A stretch of DNA of 50,932 nt from assembly GCA_944347775.1 (NCBI GenBank), contig CALVMT010000051.1, positions 1-50,932 on the forward strand. The letters are read 5' to 3'. The notes below the pieces were generated by a model. It was not told where the DNA came from, did not search any database, and worked only from the letters and a program-made list of their open reading frames with translations. Numbering within the stretch: position 1 is the first letter of the stretch; each line of letters begins with the position of its first letter. The translations under genes were made by a program, and so were the position numbers. Source of the stretch: an uncultured Clostridia bacterium (lineage in GTDB: Bacteria > Bacillota > Clostridia > Christensenellales > Christensenellaceae). Below are positions 24,198-34,074 of the stretch, one piece after another.

Positions 24198-25538
24198 TTA
24201 CTCTGCTTTTTCCTCTGTTTGCGTTGTTTCAGGTGTTTCTTTTGCTTTTTGCGGAGCAACCACCTTTGCTATAGAGATAAGGTAACGCCCAAGAGCCTCA
24301 AAAGCAGCTCTATTTTCAATATATTCCATAGAATCTGCATCTAACTCTTTTTTCAAATCTTCGATATTTTTCTTTTGTGCTTCGGCAAATTCACTAAATA
24401 TCGCATCCATATCTTCTTGTGTAGCCTTAATATCTTCGGTATTTTTTATTGCCTCTAAAACCAACTGCGTTTTAACACGCCGTTCAGCGCTATTTTTCAA
24501 AACGGCACGCAATCCTTCCATTGTTTGACCTGCATAGTCCAAATACTGATCCATACTCATTCCCTGGTAAGCCAAATTATAGGTCATCTCTTGAATTTCA
24601 CTATCTATTTGATTTTCAACCATGGCAACAGGAATATCTACTTTACAATCCTTCACAATAGCTTCAATGATTGCACTTTCCAAACGCATACGGTTTTGCT
24701 CTTCATTTTTCTTTTTGAGTTTTTCCGTTAAGTCAGCTTTGTATTCCTCAAAAGTATCAAATTCTGAAACATCTTGCGCAAAATCATCATTTGCTTCCGG
24801 TACGATTTTTTCCTTTACTGCATTAACAGTAACTGCAAATACTGCCGGCTTACCAGCCAGCGAGGTTTCTCTATAATCTTCTGGGAAAGTTACTTCGATA
24901 TCTTTTGATTCTCCCGCATTCATTCCCACCAATTGATCTTCAAAGCCCGGAATAAACATACCTGATCCAAGATCTAACGGCTGACCCTCTGCTGTCCCTC
25001 CTTCAAACTTTTTGCCATTTACGCTACCAGAATAATCAATAATTACTCTATCACCCAAGGCTGCCGAACGAGCAACATCTTCAAAACGAGCATTTGCTTC
25101 CCTTGCCGACTGAATTTCTTTTTCAATAGCTTCATCTGAAAGCGGTATATCCTCATATTCTACTTGCACATTCTTATAGTCTCCAAGCTCAACTTCCGGT
25201 TTTACATAAACCTGGGCTGTTACGACCATAGGCTTATCCTTTTCTGCAGAAACAATATCAACATTTTCCGGCCGAGAAACGACGAAAAGATCTAACTCCT
25301 TAACCGCTGCCTGATATGCATCAGGAAATGCCTCCTCAAATGCGTCTTCAAAAAATAATCCCTCACCATAATATTTTTCCAATACAGCTTTAGGCGCATG
25401 ACCTTTTCTAAAACCAGGCACTTGTAGCTTATTTTTATTTTTCTGATATGCCTTATTGACAGAAGCGTCAAAGAGTTCTTTTGAGATTTCAAACTCTATC
25501 TGAACCTTGTTCTTTTCGATTTCTTTTACAGTAGCCAT
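24198..25538 (-). CDS. tig: Trigger factor
   Basis: A ribosome-associated chaperone and peptidyl-prolyl isomerase that meets nascent chains. The 446-residue product has the ribosome-binding N-terminal domain with GFRKGHAPKAV (the ribosome-contact loop), a FKBP-type PPIase domain (about 150-245, GDRVIIDYSG to VTVNAVKEK) and the helical C-terminal chaperone domain. It ends in an acidic Glu/Thr-rich tail of about 20 residues. GGGAGG lies close upstream of the ATG, and it has its own promoter. First gene of the tig-clpP-clpX set. Confidence 0.96.
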   Translation of the reverse strand: MATVKEIEKNKVQIEFEISKELFDASVNKAYQKNKNKLQVPGFRKGHAPKAVLEKYYGEGLFFEDAFEEAFPDAYQAAVKELDLFVVSRPENVDIVSAEKDKPMVVTAQVYVKPEVELGDYKNVQVEYEDIPLSDEAIEKEIQSAREANARFEDVARSAALGDRVIIDYSGSVNGKKFEGGTAEGQPLDLGSGMFIPGFEDQLVGMNAGESKDIEVTFPEDYRETSLAGKPAVFAVTVNAVKEKIVPEANDDFAQDVSEFDTFEEYKADLTEKLKKKNEEQNRMRLESAIIEAIVKDCKVDIPVAMVENQIDSEIQEMTYNLAYQGMSMDQYLDYAGQTMEGLRAVLKNSAERRVKTQLVLEAIKNTEDIKATQEDMDAIFSEFAEAQKKNIEDLKKELDADSMEYIENRAAFEALGRYLISIAKVVAPQKAKETPETTQTEEKAE

Positions 25539-25622
25539 TATCTTTCCTCCCGCTGCATTTTAGCAGCTGATGCTCCTCTTATGAATTTTATTTTCAACAC
25601 ACAAAAAAATGCCTACAGGCAA

Positions 25623-25651
25623 ATTATAGTCTAACATAATTGCGTTGTCTA
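25623..25651 (-). promoter_or_regulatory. Sigma-A promoter of tig
   Basis: Minus-strand TAGACA (25651-25646) and a perfect TATAAT (25628-25623) are 17 bp apart, located between the rnpB terminator and tig with a leader of about 80 bases. Confidence 0.68.
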
Positions 25652-25672
25652 TGCAATAAATATTTTCTTTAC

Positions 25673-25707
25673 AAAAGATTCACGGAGAAAATCTCCGTGA
25701 ATCTTTT
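25673..25707 (-). terminator. Terminator of rnpB
   Basis: A perfect 16-bp stem (25673-25688 with 25692-25707, core GATTCACGGAGA) with a 3-base loop directly follows the rnpB 3' end. The T tract is provided by the closing end of the stem, TTTT. Confidence 0.75.
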
Positions 25708-25709
25708 AA

Positions 25710-26050
25710 TGAATCGAGACGGCTCATACGCCGAGTTCTGTTTATATGACCATCTATCTTGACCTGCAGTTGCCAACAGGCTCTAGCGATTACACGAAGC
25801 TTAGCGGGCCGCTATTAAATGCTCCTATATCAATCTTGCACCGAACGGGGTTTACAGGAAATCAAAGTTGCCAATGATTTCGGTGAGCTCTTACCTCACC
25901 GTTCCACCCTTACAGCCCTTGCTGCGGTTTATTTCTGTTGCACTTTCCTTGGAGTCGCCTCCACCGGGCGTTACCCGGCGTTCTGCCCTATGGTGCTCGG
26001 ACGTTCCTCACCTCATAATAAGGCGCAGTCATTTGTTCCGCTCGATTCAA
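25710..26050 (-). ncRNA. rnpB: RNase P RNA, bacterial type A-like
   Basis: The catalytic RNA of RNase P, which trims the 5' leader of precursor tRNAs. Reading the minus strand, the conserved GAGGAACGTCCGAGCACC segment near the 5' end, the GGAAAGTGCAACAGAAA segment, the GTAAACCCC region and the 3' ACAGAACTCGGC segment that completes helix P4 are all present in order. Terminal helix P1 is supported by TTGAATCGAG (26050-26041) pairing with CTCGATTCA (25718-25710). The ends are set from this pairing and may be off by a few bases. The gene begins only about 4 bases after the stop of the zinc-ribbon gene and ends in a hairpin terminator. A small plus-strand frame inside it is spurious. Confidence 0.93.
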
Positions 26051-26053
26051 ATT

Positions 26054-26791
26054 TTACGCTGTAACAATTAATATTCTTCCGCAATTTTCACAAGTTACAA
26101 TTCGATCTCCCTTTGCAATTTGAGCAGCTACACCAGCCGGTAGTTGCATATTACAACCATTACAACGACTGTCTTCTAATACTGCTACCGGATTAGAACG
26201 AAACCCTTTAATTCTTTTATATTCAGATAGTATTTCCGGGGGAATCATCTTTGCAACAGCATTTGCTTCTTCTTCTAAACGTTGCTGTTCCTCTTTTCCT
26301 CCATCCAATTCTTTCTGATGTTCAATTTTTAATACATCATATTCCTTTTTTGCAGAAAGCATCTTTTGCAATAAATCCCTAACTTTTTGATCAGAAGATT
26401 CTATATCCATTTGCATTGTCTGCAAATCCGACTTAATTCTGCCAGACCGGCTAACCAATGCCGTCGCCTGTTGTATTATTTCCTTAATCTGTTCAGGAGC
26501 AAGCTCATCTTCCTCACATTCACTATAATAACCAATATCTTTTTCTAATTCATCCAGTTCTTCTTCCAGTAGAGAATATTGCCTATCCAGCGTTTGCATT
26601 TTCCCTTGTATTTGTAACGCTTCTGTTTCCAGCGCATTAATCTTCTTTTGGCTATTTTTAAGATATCTTTGCAGTTTTATCAATCTTTTTCTTGTCGGCG
26701 TATCCTTTAGTTGCGCTTTAAACTGATCCAACGCCATGTCCTTTTTTTGATATTCCCACAATTGAATCATTTGTTCTATCAATTCCGGCAC
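26054..26791 (-). CDS. Coiled-coil protein with C-terminal C4 zinc ribbon (CT398/DUF164-like)
   Basis: A 245-residue cytoplasmic protein. Residues 1-175 are a long, highly charged helical hairpin (coiled coil) rich in Lys, Glu and Gln. The C-terminus is a zinc ribbon with two CxxC pairs, CNGCNMQL and CENCGRIL. This matches the CT398-like zinc-ribbon family found next to nif3-like and rnpB genes in clostridia; its molecular role is not established to my knowledge, though nucleic-acid contact is often suggested. The gene follows the Nif3-like gene by about 17 bp and abuts rnpB, so rnpB may partly depend on this operon's transcription. Confidence 0.85.
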   Translation of the reverse strand: MPELIEQMIQLWEYQKKDMALDQFKAQLKDTPTRKRLIKLQRYLKNSQKKINALETEALQIQGKMQTLDRQYSLLEEELDELEKDIGYYSECEEDELAPEQIKEIIQQATALVSRSGRIKSDLQTMQMDIESSDQKVRDLLQKMLSAKKEYDVLKIEHQKELDGGKEEQQRLEEEANAVAKMIPPEILSEYKRIKGFRSNPVAVLEDSRCNGCNMQLPAGVAAQIAKGDRIVTCENCGRILIVTA

Positions 26792-26808
26792 CTCCTTTTA
26801 TTATAAAT

Positions 26809-27627
26809 TTACTTTTCAAAAACAATATATGGTCGCGCTTCATATTTGGAGTTTTTTACCGTTATATTATATTGTAACCCACAAAGCCTTTTTTGTAAAC
26901 ACATATACATGTGTCTGCAAAATACTTTTTCACTGTCGTAATGTCCCGTTTCACAAAGCATTAAACCGGTTTCTGCAGCTTCACAGTAAACATTATGTTT
27001 TACCTCTCCAGTAATTAACACATCTGCTCCCGCCTGTACAGCCGGTATAAGCCCATCTCCTCCCGCACCTCCTATTATGGCTACTTTATAAATTAATTTA
27101 TTTACAGGGACATATCTTACTTCAGCACAATTGAGTTTCTCTTTCACCATTTTTACAAATGTTTCCGGTTTAACTGCCTCCTTGAGATTGCCTATACTTC
27201 CCAACACTGCAATAGGAAGCCCATTGCTTTGTTTTTCTATTATTAATGGTTTCTCCTCTCTTAATTCGAACAACTCTGCCAGAATATGATTCATCCCTTT
27301 TGGGGCACAATCAAATGAAGTATGAGCGCAATAAACATTATAACCTTGTTGGATAGCTTGTATCGCCAGATTGCTCACTGGAAGATCGTTTCTCAATTGC
27401 TTTACTCCATGGAATAGTACAGGATGGTGCGTTAAAATTGTATCACAGCCCTCTGTAGCCGCCTCATCGAGAACCTGTTTACTTAAATCCAAACAAATCA
27501 GCACACTACGAATATGATCATGACATTTTACATTATATCCACTGTTATCCCATTCGTAAGCACTCTCTAGCGGTGCAATTTCCTCTATTAATCCGGCAAA
27601 TTCTTTTGCTGTCAATTCATTTTTCAT
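26809..27627 (-). CDS. Nif3-like dinuclear metal centre protein (YqfO family)
   Basis: A 272-residue protein of the widespread NIF3/YbgI family, which forms hexameric toroids with two metals per subunit. Metal-binding blocks are TILTHHPVLFHG, YCAHTSFDCAPKGMN, and near the C-terminus LITGEVKHNVYCEA and CETGHYDSE. This is the short form without the inserted PII-like domain of Bacillus YqfO, although the middle region (about 120-190) is partly extended. It is sometimes annotated as a GTP cyclohydrolase I type 2 homolog; I would not claim that activity. It lies after trmK by 14 bp. Confidence 0.9.
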   Translation of the reverse strand: MKNELTAKEFAGLIEEIAPLESAYEWDNSGYNVKCHDHIRSVLICLDLSKQVLDEAATEGCDTILTHHPVLFHGVKQLRNDLPVSNLAIQAIQQGYNVYCAHTSFDCAPKGMNHILAELFELREEKPLIIEKQSNGLPIAVLGSIGNLKEAVKPETFVKMVKEKLNCAEVRYVPVNKLIYKVAIIGGAGGDGLIPAVQAGADVLITGEVKHNVYCEAAETGLMLCETGHYDSEKVFCRHMYMCLQKRLCGLQYNITVKNSKYEARPYIVFEK

Positions 27628-27641
27628 TTTTCATATCCTCA

Positions 27642-28307
27642 TTAAAATCTAACATTACGATAAATATCCAACATTTCCTTTAATTGCTGTATTTTTTTAC
27701 TTTCAGAGACTTTTTCTAATAGTTTTTCCTGTTGCAGCATTAAATATTTCATGTAATTTAAGAAATACTTTTTATTATGCATAAGTTCAGGTTTGCCAGT
27801 ATATAATTCCGATTTGCTATAATATTCTGTTTCTGCCGGTTTCAATTTTAATATGGGGTAAAATTTTGCTGTTTCTTGCACAACATCTTCTTCTACGATA
27901 CGCAAATGCATATTTTGTAATTCACAACGAACGGTATAGAGATCTCTTTGCGGAGAGATAATAATCCATTTTGTGTGCTGTACAACTTCTGGAGATTCCT
28001 TTAATATATGTAAAATTAAATGTCCGCCCATTCCCGAAATAATAATACCCTGCGCCTCTCTCGGCCGTAAAACAGATATGCCATCTCCCATTCTACATTC
28101 CGCTCGAGATCCAAATCCTTCTTTTTGAAATAAATTGAATGCTTTTTTTATGGAATTTTCACTAATATCTGTAGCGATGACTTTCTCAGCTATCCCCTGT
28201 TTCAATAAAGCAAGTGAAGTATAGCCATGATCCGTACCTATATCAGCAATAACCGTCTCTTTCTCGCAAAGATCAATAATCTGATTTATTCGTACTCTTT
28301 TTTTCAT
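27642..28307 (-). CDS. trmK: tRNA (adenine(22)-N1)-methyltransferase TrmK
   Basis: A 221-residue SAM-dependent enzyme that methylates A22 in the D-loop of tRNAs in Gram-positives. The SAM-binding motif I is IADIGTDHGYTSL, followed by ATDISENSIKKA, RMGDGISVL and the GIIISGMGGHLI motif typical of the family. A helical C-terminal extension (about 150-221) is expected. Two adjacent ATGs are possible; the second (28307) has better spacing to AAGGG. It lies directly downstream of the rpoD terminator and upstream of the nif3-like gene, a classic pairing. Confidence 0.92.
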   Translation of the reverse strand: MKKRVRINQIIDLCEKETVIADIGTDHGYTSLALLKQGIAEKVIATDISENSIKKAFNLFQKEGFGSRAECRMGDGISVLRPREAQGIIISGMGGHLILHILKESPEVVQHTKWIIISPQRDLYTVRCELQNMHLRIVEEDVVQETAKFYPILKLKPAETEYYSKSELYTGKPELMHNKKYFLNYMKYLMLQQEKLLEKVSESKKIQQLKEMLDIYRNVRF

Positions 28308-28332
28308 CATTTTCCCTTTTTATTTTAAAATT

Positions 28333-28360
28333 AAAAATGACGACTAACATCGTCATTTTT
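28333..28360 (-). terminator. Terminator of the dgt-dnaG-rpoD operon
   Basis: An 11-bp perfect stem (AAAAATGACGA with TCGTCATTTTT) with a 6-base loop and T run lies a few bases after the rpoD stop. Confidence 0.82.
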
Positions 28361-28365
28361 AAAAA

Positions 28366-29505
28366 TCATTCAAGATAATCTCTCAATTTTTTGCTTCGGC
28401 TAGGATGTCTTAATTTTCTCAGTGCCTTTGCTTCAATTTGACGAATTCTTTCTCTTGTCACCTGAAATTCTTTTCCTACTTCTTCCAAAGTTCTCGCCCG
28501 ACCATCATCCAAGCCAAATCTTAATTTCAATACTTTTTTCTCGCGATCAGTTAATGTATCCAATACATCAAGCAATTGCTCTTTAAGTAAAGTAAATGCC
28601 GCTGCTTCCGCTGGCGCCGGTGCATCTTCATCCGGAATAAAATCTCCTAAATGGCTATCCTCTTCCTCACCAATAGGCGTTTCCAAAGAAACCGGTTCCT
28701 GCGCTATTTTTAAGATTTCCCGTACTTTCTCTTCCGGCATTTCCATTTCCCTTGCAAGTTCCTCCGGCGTCGGATCTCTGCCATATTGTTGCAACAGTTG
28801 CCGAGATATCCTGATTAATTTATTGATCGTTTCAACCATATGTACAGGAATTCGTATTGTTCTTGCCTGATCAGCAATTGCTCGAGTAATTGCCTGACGA
28901 ATCCACCAGGTTGCATAAGTTGAAGATTTATAACCTTTTGTATAATCAAAATTTTCAACTGCCTTAATTAACCCTAAATTGCCTTCCTGAATTAAATCCA
29001 AGAATAGCATCCCTCTGCCTACATATCTTTTTGCAATGCTGACTACTAACCTTAAATTTGCTTCCGCCAACTTTTGTTTAGCAGCCTCATCACCTTGACT
29101 CATACGATTAGCTAAATCGCGTTCCTCTTCCGCAGTCAATAACGGAACCTTTCCAATCTCTTTCAAATACATTCTTACCGGATCATCAATACTGATAGCG
29201 TCCGGAATCATTTCTTCCAAATCAATCTCTTTTGCATCGCCCTCTTCTTTATCCATTTCTTTATCAATGTCATCCTCTATGATATCAATATTCATCCCTT
29301 CCAAAACATCATAAATTCTATCCATTTCATCCGGCTTAATATTAATACCTTCTAACATATCTACCATTTCTTTGTTAGTAATGGAGCCTTTTTCTTTGGC
29401 GACTGCTAAAAGTTTACGCACCGCTTCTTTCTTATCATTCCGCGGCTGCTTTATTTGTTTTAATGTTTTGTCCTGTTTTACAGTACTTTTACTCAATCTA
29501 TTCAC
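28366..29505 (-). CDS. rpoD: RNA polymerase primary sigma factor RpoD/SigA
   Basis: The housekeeping sigma-70 factor. In 379 residues: a short region 1.1-like N-terminus (about 25-80), region 1.2 at [17 protein letters not shown], region 2 with [20 protein letters not shown] and [20 protein letters not shown], region 3 from about 215, and region 4.2 with [19 protein letters not shown] and the C-terminal [14 protein letters not shown]. The ATG overlaps the dnaG stop as ATGA. The dnaG-rpoD order is the conserved macromolecular-synthesis arrangement. Confidence 0.98.
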   Translation of the reverse strand: MNRLSKSTVKQDKTLKQIKQPRNDKKEAVRKLLAVAKEKGSITNKEMVDMLEGINIKPDEMDRIYDVLEGMNIDIIEDDIDKEMDKEEGDAKEIDLEEMIPDAISIDDPVRMYLKEIGKVPLLTAEEERDLANRMSQGDEAAKQKLAEANLRLVVSIAKRYVGRGMLFLDLIQEGNLGLIKAVENFDYTKGYKSSTYATWWIRQAITRAIADQARTIRIPVHMVETINKLIRISRQLLQQYGRDPTPEELAREMEMPEEKVREILKIAQEPVSLETPIGEEEDSHLGDFIPDEDAPAPAEAAAFTLLKEQLLDVLDTLTDREKKVLKLRFGLDDGRARTLEEVGKEFQVTRERIRQIEAKALRKLRHPSRSKKLRDYLE

Positions 29506-31259
29506 CTTCTAAAAAAAATATCATTCATCTTATGTAACTGCAGATTTATTTCGGCCACCTGTTTCATTAGCTCTGCCCGCTGTTCCGCGTTCATGCTTTG
29601 CATGTCTTGTATTAATTTCTCTTTTTTGGCTTTTAATCGGTTTTCCTTAATTCGTTTTGTCAACATAGCAGCATAATCTTGAATTGTTGTCCCTTCCGGA
29701 ATCTCATGCTGTAAAACTTCAGCCAATTTGGCATTCTGCATAGAAAATACGGATAATAATTCGGCATATGTAGGTAAAATTCCTTTTTTTATTTCATGAA
29801 AAATGTAAAAAAATATTTTTTTGTATAATTCTTCGTCAAAAATATCAGAATAAGCATCTGGATTATCCCGAATTAATTCCGGGTGTTCTGCTAAAAGAGC
29901 AATCAATTTTTCTTCTTCCGTAATTTCTTTTTTATGCAAGTTTTTGTCATTTATCAAAAAAGTATTCATTTTTTCATGGTTTTCTTTTTTCATTTGCCTC
30001 TGTAGTCCTTGAGAGCTAAGTTTGGTTTCTTGAGCCAACTGTTCAATATATTTATCTTTTTCAATTTCATTATCCAATTGTCCTATAATTTCTACAGCTT
30101 TTGTCGCATATTCTACAGTTTGATCTGCTTGGGATAAATCATATTGTTTACGTAATACTCTAAGCTTAAATTCCAAACCACTAACTGTCTTTTGAAGTAG
30201 CGAAGCAAATGCTTCTTTTCCATAACGCTTTGCAAAATCATCAGGATCCAATCCATCCGGCATGATAATCACAGAAACTCTTAGTCCTTCATTCTGCAAC
30301 AAATCTATTGCTCTTAATGAAGCATTAATTCCCGCATTATCCCCGTCATAACAAAGATAAACTCTTTGCGTATATTTTTTTATCAGTCGTGATTGTTCTT
30401 TTGTTAGCGCAGTTCCTAAAGAAGCTACTACATTATCTATTCCTACTGCTCGTAGTCCAACTACGTCCATATAGCCTTCAGTTAAAATAATATTTTTTAA
30501 ATTTCTTTTTTTTCGTACCTGGTTAAGCGAATACAAATGATATCGTTTGTTAAATAAATATGTTTCCCCGCTGTTTAGATATTTTGGTTCTCCTTGATCC
30601 ATTACTCGACCGCCAAAAGCAATAACATCTCCAAAAACGTTTTGGATAGGAAAAATCACTCTATTTCTAAAAAAATCATAATTTTTTCCATCTCGAGAAC
30701 GCACCACACCTGTATCTAACATTTCACGCAAAGAATACCCTTTTTTTAACAAAAAACGATAAGCCGCATCGTATTCATCCTTAGCAAAACCTAACCCATA
30801 GGTCCGGATAACACCAGTTATTTTGCGTCTTTTCAAATATTCCCTAGCCTTTTCTCCCTCAGGCGCCAAAAGGTTATGATGGTAATAAAGGGCTAATTCT
30901 TTCATCATCCCTTGCAATCTTTTAAGATATGCCTTCTTTTTTTTATATGCCTCATTATCTTCGAATTCCGGCATCTCCATCCCTGCCCGTTCAGCTAAAA
31001 ATTGAACCGCTTCTAAATAGCTCATTTTTTCCTGTTCCATGACAAAGTTAATTACCCCGCCACCTTTTTTACAGGAAAAACAATAGAACATTTGTTTTTC
31101 TGGAGTCACACAAAAAGAAGGGTTTCGTTCCGCATGCCATGGGCAAGTTGCCCACAAGCGAGTTCCCTTTCTTTGCAAATGTACATATTCGCCAATAACT
31201 TCTACAATATCGCTTTTTTCTAGTAACTGCGATAACCATTCTTCACTAAAACGTCCCAA
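29502..31259 (-). CDS. dnaG: DNA primase
   Basis: Synthesises RNA primers for replication. The 585-residue product has the zinc-binding domain (Cys39, His42, Cys60, Cys63), the RNA polymerase core with [10 protein letters not shown] and [14 protein letters not shown], and the TOPRIM domain with EGYMDVVGL and YDGDNAG. A C-terminal helical domain (from about 430) would contact DnaB helicase. The start is decided by the ribosome binding site: GGAG (31271-31268) lies 8 bases before a TTG at 31259. A longer in-frame TTG at 31286 has no such site and overlaps dgt. The dgt stop TAG is part of the Shine-Dalgarno, coupling the two genes. Confidence 0.95.
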   Translation of the reverse strand: MGRFSEEWLSQLLEKSDIVEVIGEYVHLQRKGTRLWATCPWHAERNPSFCVTPEKQMFYCFSCKKGGGVINFVMEQEKMSYLEAVQFLAERAGMEMPEFEDNEAYKKKKAYLKRLQGMMKELALYYHHNLLAPEGEKAREYLKRRKITGVIRTYGLGFAKDEYDAAYRFLLKKGYSLREMLDTGVVRSRDGKNYDFFRNRVIFPIQNVFGDVIAFGGRVMDQGEPKYLNSGETYLFNKRYHLYSLNQVRKKRNLKNIILTEGYMDVVGLRAVGIDNVVASLGTALTKEQSRLIKKYTQRVYLCYDGDNAGINASLRAIDLLQNEGLRVSVIIMPDGLDPDDFAKRYGKEAFASLLQKTVSGLEFKLRVLRKQYDLSQADQTVEYATKAVEIIGQLDNEIEKDKYIEQLAQETKLSSQGLQRQMKKENHEKMNTFLINDKNLHKKEITEEEKLIALLAEHPELIRDNPDAYSDIFDEELYKKIFFYIFHEIKKGILPTYAELLSVFSMQNAKLAEVLQHEIPEGTTIQDYAAMLTKRIKENRLKAKKEKLIQDMQSMNAEQRAELMKQVAEINLQLHKMNDIFFRR

Positions 31260-31270
31260 TTTATATACTC

Positions 31271-32287
31271 CTATAGAAGTGCCCAACCCTGAGGAACAAA
31301 CAATTCCTGAAATTTCATAACAGCAAACTTATCTGTCATTCCTGCTATATAATCGGCAATACAAATCATTAATCCATCTTTATCTATATTTTCTTTCTCG
31401 ACTTGAGGCAGTTGTTGCGGATGTTGCAAATAGTACTCCATTAATAAAAAAATGACATCTTTAACTTTTTTTTCTTCTTCTTTGGCCGCGCTTCCCACAT
31501 ACACCTGCGAAAACATATATTCTCTCAGCTCGTCTGTGGCCCATTTGACTTCCTCACTCATCCGCAGTTCCGGCAGGCCCATACTATGTATTACAATATC
31601 CGTAATCATCGTATTAATACGTTCGCTATGCCCTCTTCCCAAAATACGAATACACTTTTCAGGCAAATCATCAATCGTAATTATCTTTGCGCGCAACGCA
31701 TCATCAATATCATGATTAAGATAAGCAATACGATCGGCATAGTTTACAGCCATTCCCTCTAATGTTAAAGGAGTGGTGCTTTTCTTATGGTTTAAAATTG
31801 CATCACGAACTTCAAAAGTCAAATTTAATCCTACTCCATTTTCTAACTTGTCCACCACTCGCAAACTTTGTTCATTATGTAAAAAACATTTTTTTACGCC
31901 CATTTGCTCAAAAAAGCTACTAATGGCTGCTTCCCCTGCATGTCCAAAAGGTGTATGGCCCAAATCATGCCCTAGAGCAGCCGCTTCTGTTAAATCTTCA
32001 TTTAGAGCTAAACATCTTGCAATTGTTTTTGAAATTTGTGCAACTTCCAATGTATGAGTTAGGCGCGTACGATAATGACTTCCCTCAGGATTAATAAAAA
32101 CCTGAGTTTTATCTTTTAATCGGCGAAAAGCCTTCGAGTGTATAATGCGATCTCTGTCACGCATATATTCAGTACGAATATCACTTTCCTGAATCGGAAT
32201 TCGCCGCCCTTTTGTATTCTCACATAACATCGCATAAGGGGAAAGTATTTGACGTTCTCTTTTATAAAATGTTTCTCTAAGTAACAT
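31271..32287 (-). CDS. dgt: Deoxyguanosinetriphosphate triphosphohydrolase-like protein
   Basis: A 338-residue HD-domain dNTPase of the Dgt-like type that precedes dnaG in many Firmicutes. The HD ligands are at TRLTHTLEVAQ (His), GHDLGHTPFGHAGE (His-Asp) and a later Asp in VNYADRIAYLNHDIDDA. The N-terminal segment with RDRDRIIHSKAFRRLKDKTQV is diagnostic. AGGAG lies 7 bases before the ATG. Members hydrolyse dNTPs to deoxynucleosides and triphosphate, but the substrate preference of this one is unknown. Confidence 0.93.
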   Translation of the reverse strand: MLLRETFYKRERQILSPYAMLCENTKGRRIPIQESDIRTEYMRDRDRIIHSKAFRRLKDKTQVFINPEGSHYRTRLTHTLEVAQISKTIARCLALNEDLTEAAALGHDLGHTPFGHAGEAAISSFFEQMGVKKCFLHNEQSLRVVDKLENGVGLNLTFEVRDAILNHKKSTTPLTLEGMAVNYADRIAYLNHDIDDALRAKIITIDDLPEKCIRILGRGHSERINTMITDIVIHSMGLPELRMSEEVKWATDELREYMFSQVYVGSAAKEEEKKVKDVIFLLMEYYLQHPQQLPQVEKENIDKDGLMICIADYIAGMTDKFAVMKFQELFVPQGWALL

Positions 32288-32351
32288 AGAAGTTCTCCTT
32301 CCACTTCTATTAAATATTTGACATTTTTAGCAAAATTCCTTTTTTATCATA

Positions 32352-32386
32352 AAAAACCGATGCAATTAAAATTGGCATCGGTTTTT
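32352..32386 (-). terminator. Terminator of rny
   Basis: A 12-bp stem (AAAAACCGATGC with GCATCGGTTTTT) around an AT-rich loop with extra AATT/AATT-type pairing. It lies 15 bp past the rny stop and separates it from dgt. Confidence 0.85.
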
Positions 32387-32400
32387 CATTTCCAATTATT

Positions 32401-33945
32401 TTATTTTGCGTAATCAACTACGCGGGTTTCTCTAATTACATTAACTTTAATCTGACCGGGATAATCAAGATCCTTTTCAATTTTCTTTACAATGTCTCTA
32501 GCCATAAGAGCTGTGCCAACCTCGTCTACGTCTTCAGGTTTCACAATTATTCGCACTTCCCTGCCTGCTTGTATCGCATATGACTTTTCAACACCTTTAA
32601 ATGAATTTGCAATTTCTTCCAAAGCTTCCAAACGTTTTACATAATTATCAAGAGATTCTCTTCTAGCGCCAGGTCGCGCCGCGGAAACAGCATCAGCTGC
32701 CTGAACCAAAACCGCTTCTACTGTCTGTGCTTCTACATCACCATGATGAGCAGCAATCGCGTTAACTACATCAGGGTTTTCTTTATACTTCGTTGCTAGT
32801 TCTGCTCCCAACTGCGTATGTGAGCCTTCCATTTCATGATCAACTGCTTTTCCTATATCATGCAACAATCCTGCTCGCTTTGCCAAACGAGCATTTGCTC
32901 CTATCTCATCAGCCATAATGCTTGCTAAATGCGCTACTTCTAAAGAGTGCTTTAAAACGTTCTGACCATAACTGGTACGATAACGCAATCTACCTAGCAA
33001 TTTAACCAATTCTGGATGTAAAGAATGAATACCCACATCAAATACAGCCGCCTCTCCAGCCTCACGTATTTGCTGATCCACTTCTTTTTTTGCTTTATTG
33101 ACCATCTCTTCAATCCTAGCAGGATGAATTCGACCATCAATAATCAGTTTTTCTAAGGCAATTCGAGCAACCTCTCTTCGAACCGGATCAAAGCCGGAAA
33201 GAATTACTGCTTCTGGAGTATCATCAATAATCAAATCTATGCCGGTAGCAGTCTCGAGAGCACGTATATTTCTACCTTCTCGCCCAATAATCCTTCCTTT
33301 CATCTCATCATTTGGCAGAGCAACAACAGAAATTGTTGCCTCAGCCACATGATCTGCAGCACAACGTTGGATGGCCAGAGATAAGATTTGCCTTGCTTTT
33401 TTTTCAGCTTCATTTTTCGCGGTAACCTCAATATCCCGAAGCATAACCGCCATATCGTGGCGTGCTTCCTGTTCTACTTTTTCAAGCAACAATTCTTTAG
33501 CCTGTTCTGTAGACATTTCCGCTATCTTTTCCAACTCCTGTACTTCTTGCTCTTGCAGACGTTTAATCTCCTCTTTGGCTGCAGAAATTTCTTTTAACTT
33601 TACATCAAGCCGCTCATTCTTTTTATCCGCTTGCTCATTTTTCTTATCCAGAGCTTCCTCTCTTGCAAGAAGCCTTTTTTCTATTTTTGTTTGTTCATTT
33701 CGCCTGTCTTTGGATTCTTTATCAAATTCACTTCTGAGTTTATGGACCTCTTCTTTTGCTTCAAGAACTGTTTCTTTTCTAATTGTCTCAGCCTTTTTTT
33801 GTGCATCCTCAATTAATCTAACTACAGTTTCCTCAGCCCGGCCTATCTTCTTTTCTGCGATGTTTTTCCTGTATACATAACCTATAGCTAGGCCAAGTAC
33901 CAGGCAAACAGCACCTACAAGGATAGCCCATATTGCTGTGTCCAT
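32401..33945 (-). CDS. rny: Ribonuclease Y
   Basis: The membrane-anchored endoribonuclease that starts mRNA decay in Firmicutes. The 514-residue product shows an N-terminal membrane helix (about residues 5-23), a long coiled coil (about 28-190, rich in Lys, Glu and Ala), a KH domain (about 205-270, with [15 protein letters not shown]) and an HD domain with SLEVAHLA and [12 protein letters not shown]. It ends in a conserved C-terminal region with [20 protein letters not shown] lies about 11 bases before the ATG. It is monocistronic, with a promoter whose -35 lies inside the preceding gene. Confidence 0.97.
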   Translation of the reverse strand: MDTAIWAILVGAVCLVLGLAIGYVYRKNIAEKKIGRAEETVVRLIEDAQKKAETIRKETVLEAKEEVHKLRSEFDKESKDRRNEQTKIEKRLLAREEALDKKNEQADKKNERLDVKLKEISAAKEEIKRLQEQEVQELEKIAEMSTEQAKELLLEKVEQEARHDMAVMLRDIEVTAKNEAEKKARQILSLAIQRCAADHVAEATISVVALPNDEMKGRIIGREGRNIRALETATGIDLIIDDTPEAVILSGFDPVRREVARIALEKLIIDGRIHPARIEEMVNKAKKEVDQQIREAGEAAVFDVGIHSLHPELVKLLGRLRYRTSYGQNVLKHSLEVAHLASIMADEIGANARLAKRAGLLHDIGKAVDHEMEGSHTQLGAELATKYKENPDVVNAIAAHHGDVEAQTVEAVLVQAADAVSAARPGARRESLDNYVKRLEALEEIANSFKGVEKSYAIQAGREVRIIVKPEDVDEVGTALMARDIVKKIEKDLDYPGQIKVNVIRETRVVDYAK

Positions 33946-34045
33946 TTAGATCTCAGCACCTCCTTTTCATCTTTTTTATGCTGATTCTTATATTCACACT
34001 TCCAAATCTAAAATATCAATTAATTTGTTAATGCTTTACTTTTAT

Positions 34046-34074
34046 AGTTTAATACAATCCGTTTCCATTGTCAA
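34046..34074 (-). promoter_or_regulatory. Sigma-A promoter of rny overlapping the end of the flavoprotein gene
   Basis: Minus-strand TTGACA (34074-34069, perfect) and TAAACT (34051-34046) are 17 bp apart. The -35 covers the last codons and TGA stop (34073-34071) of the BaiN-like gene. The leader to the rny start is about 95 bases. Confidence 0.62.

Noticed and set aside
25600-25625. TGCC/GGCA mini-hairpin with a T run at the start of the tig leader
   Set aside because: The stem is only 4 bp and lies at the likely transcription start, so it cannot act as an attenuator.
25819-26071. Open frames on the plus strand of about 67-81 codons
   Set aside because: They lie antisense to RNase P RNA and have no ribosome binding site; the conserved RNA sequence explains the open frame.
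33371-33880. 169-codon plus-strand frame rich in Ser and Phe
   Set aside because: It is the antisense of the Lys/Glu-rich coiled coil of RNase Y, a known source of long false frames.
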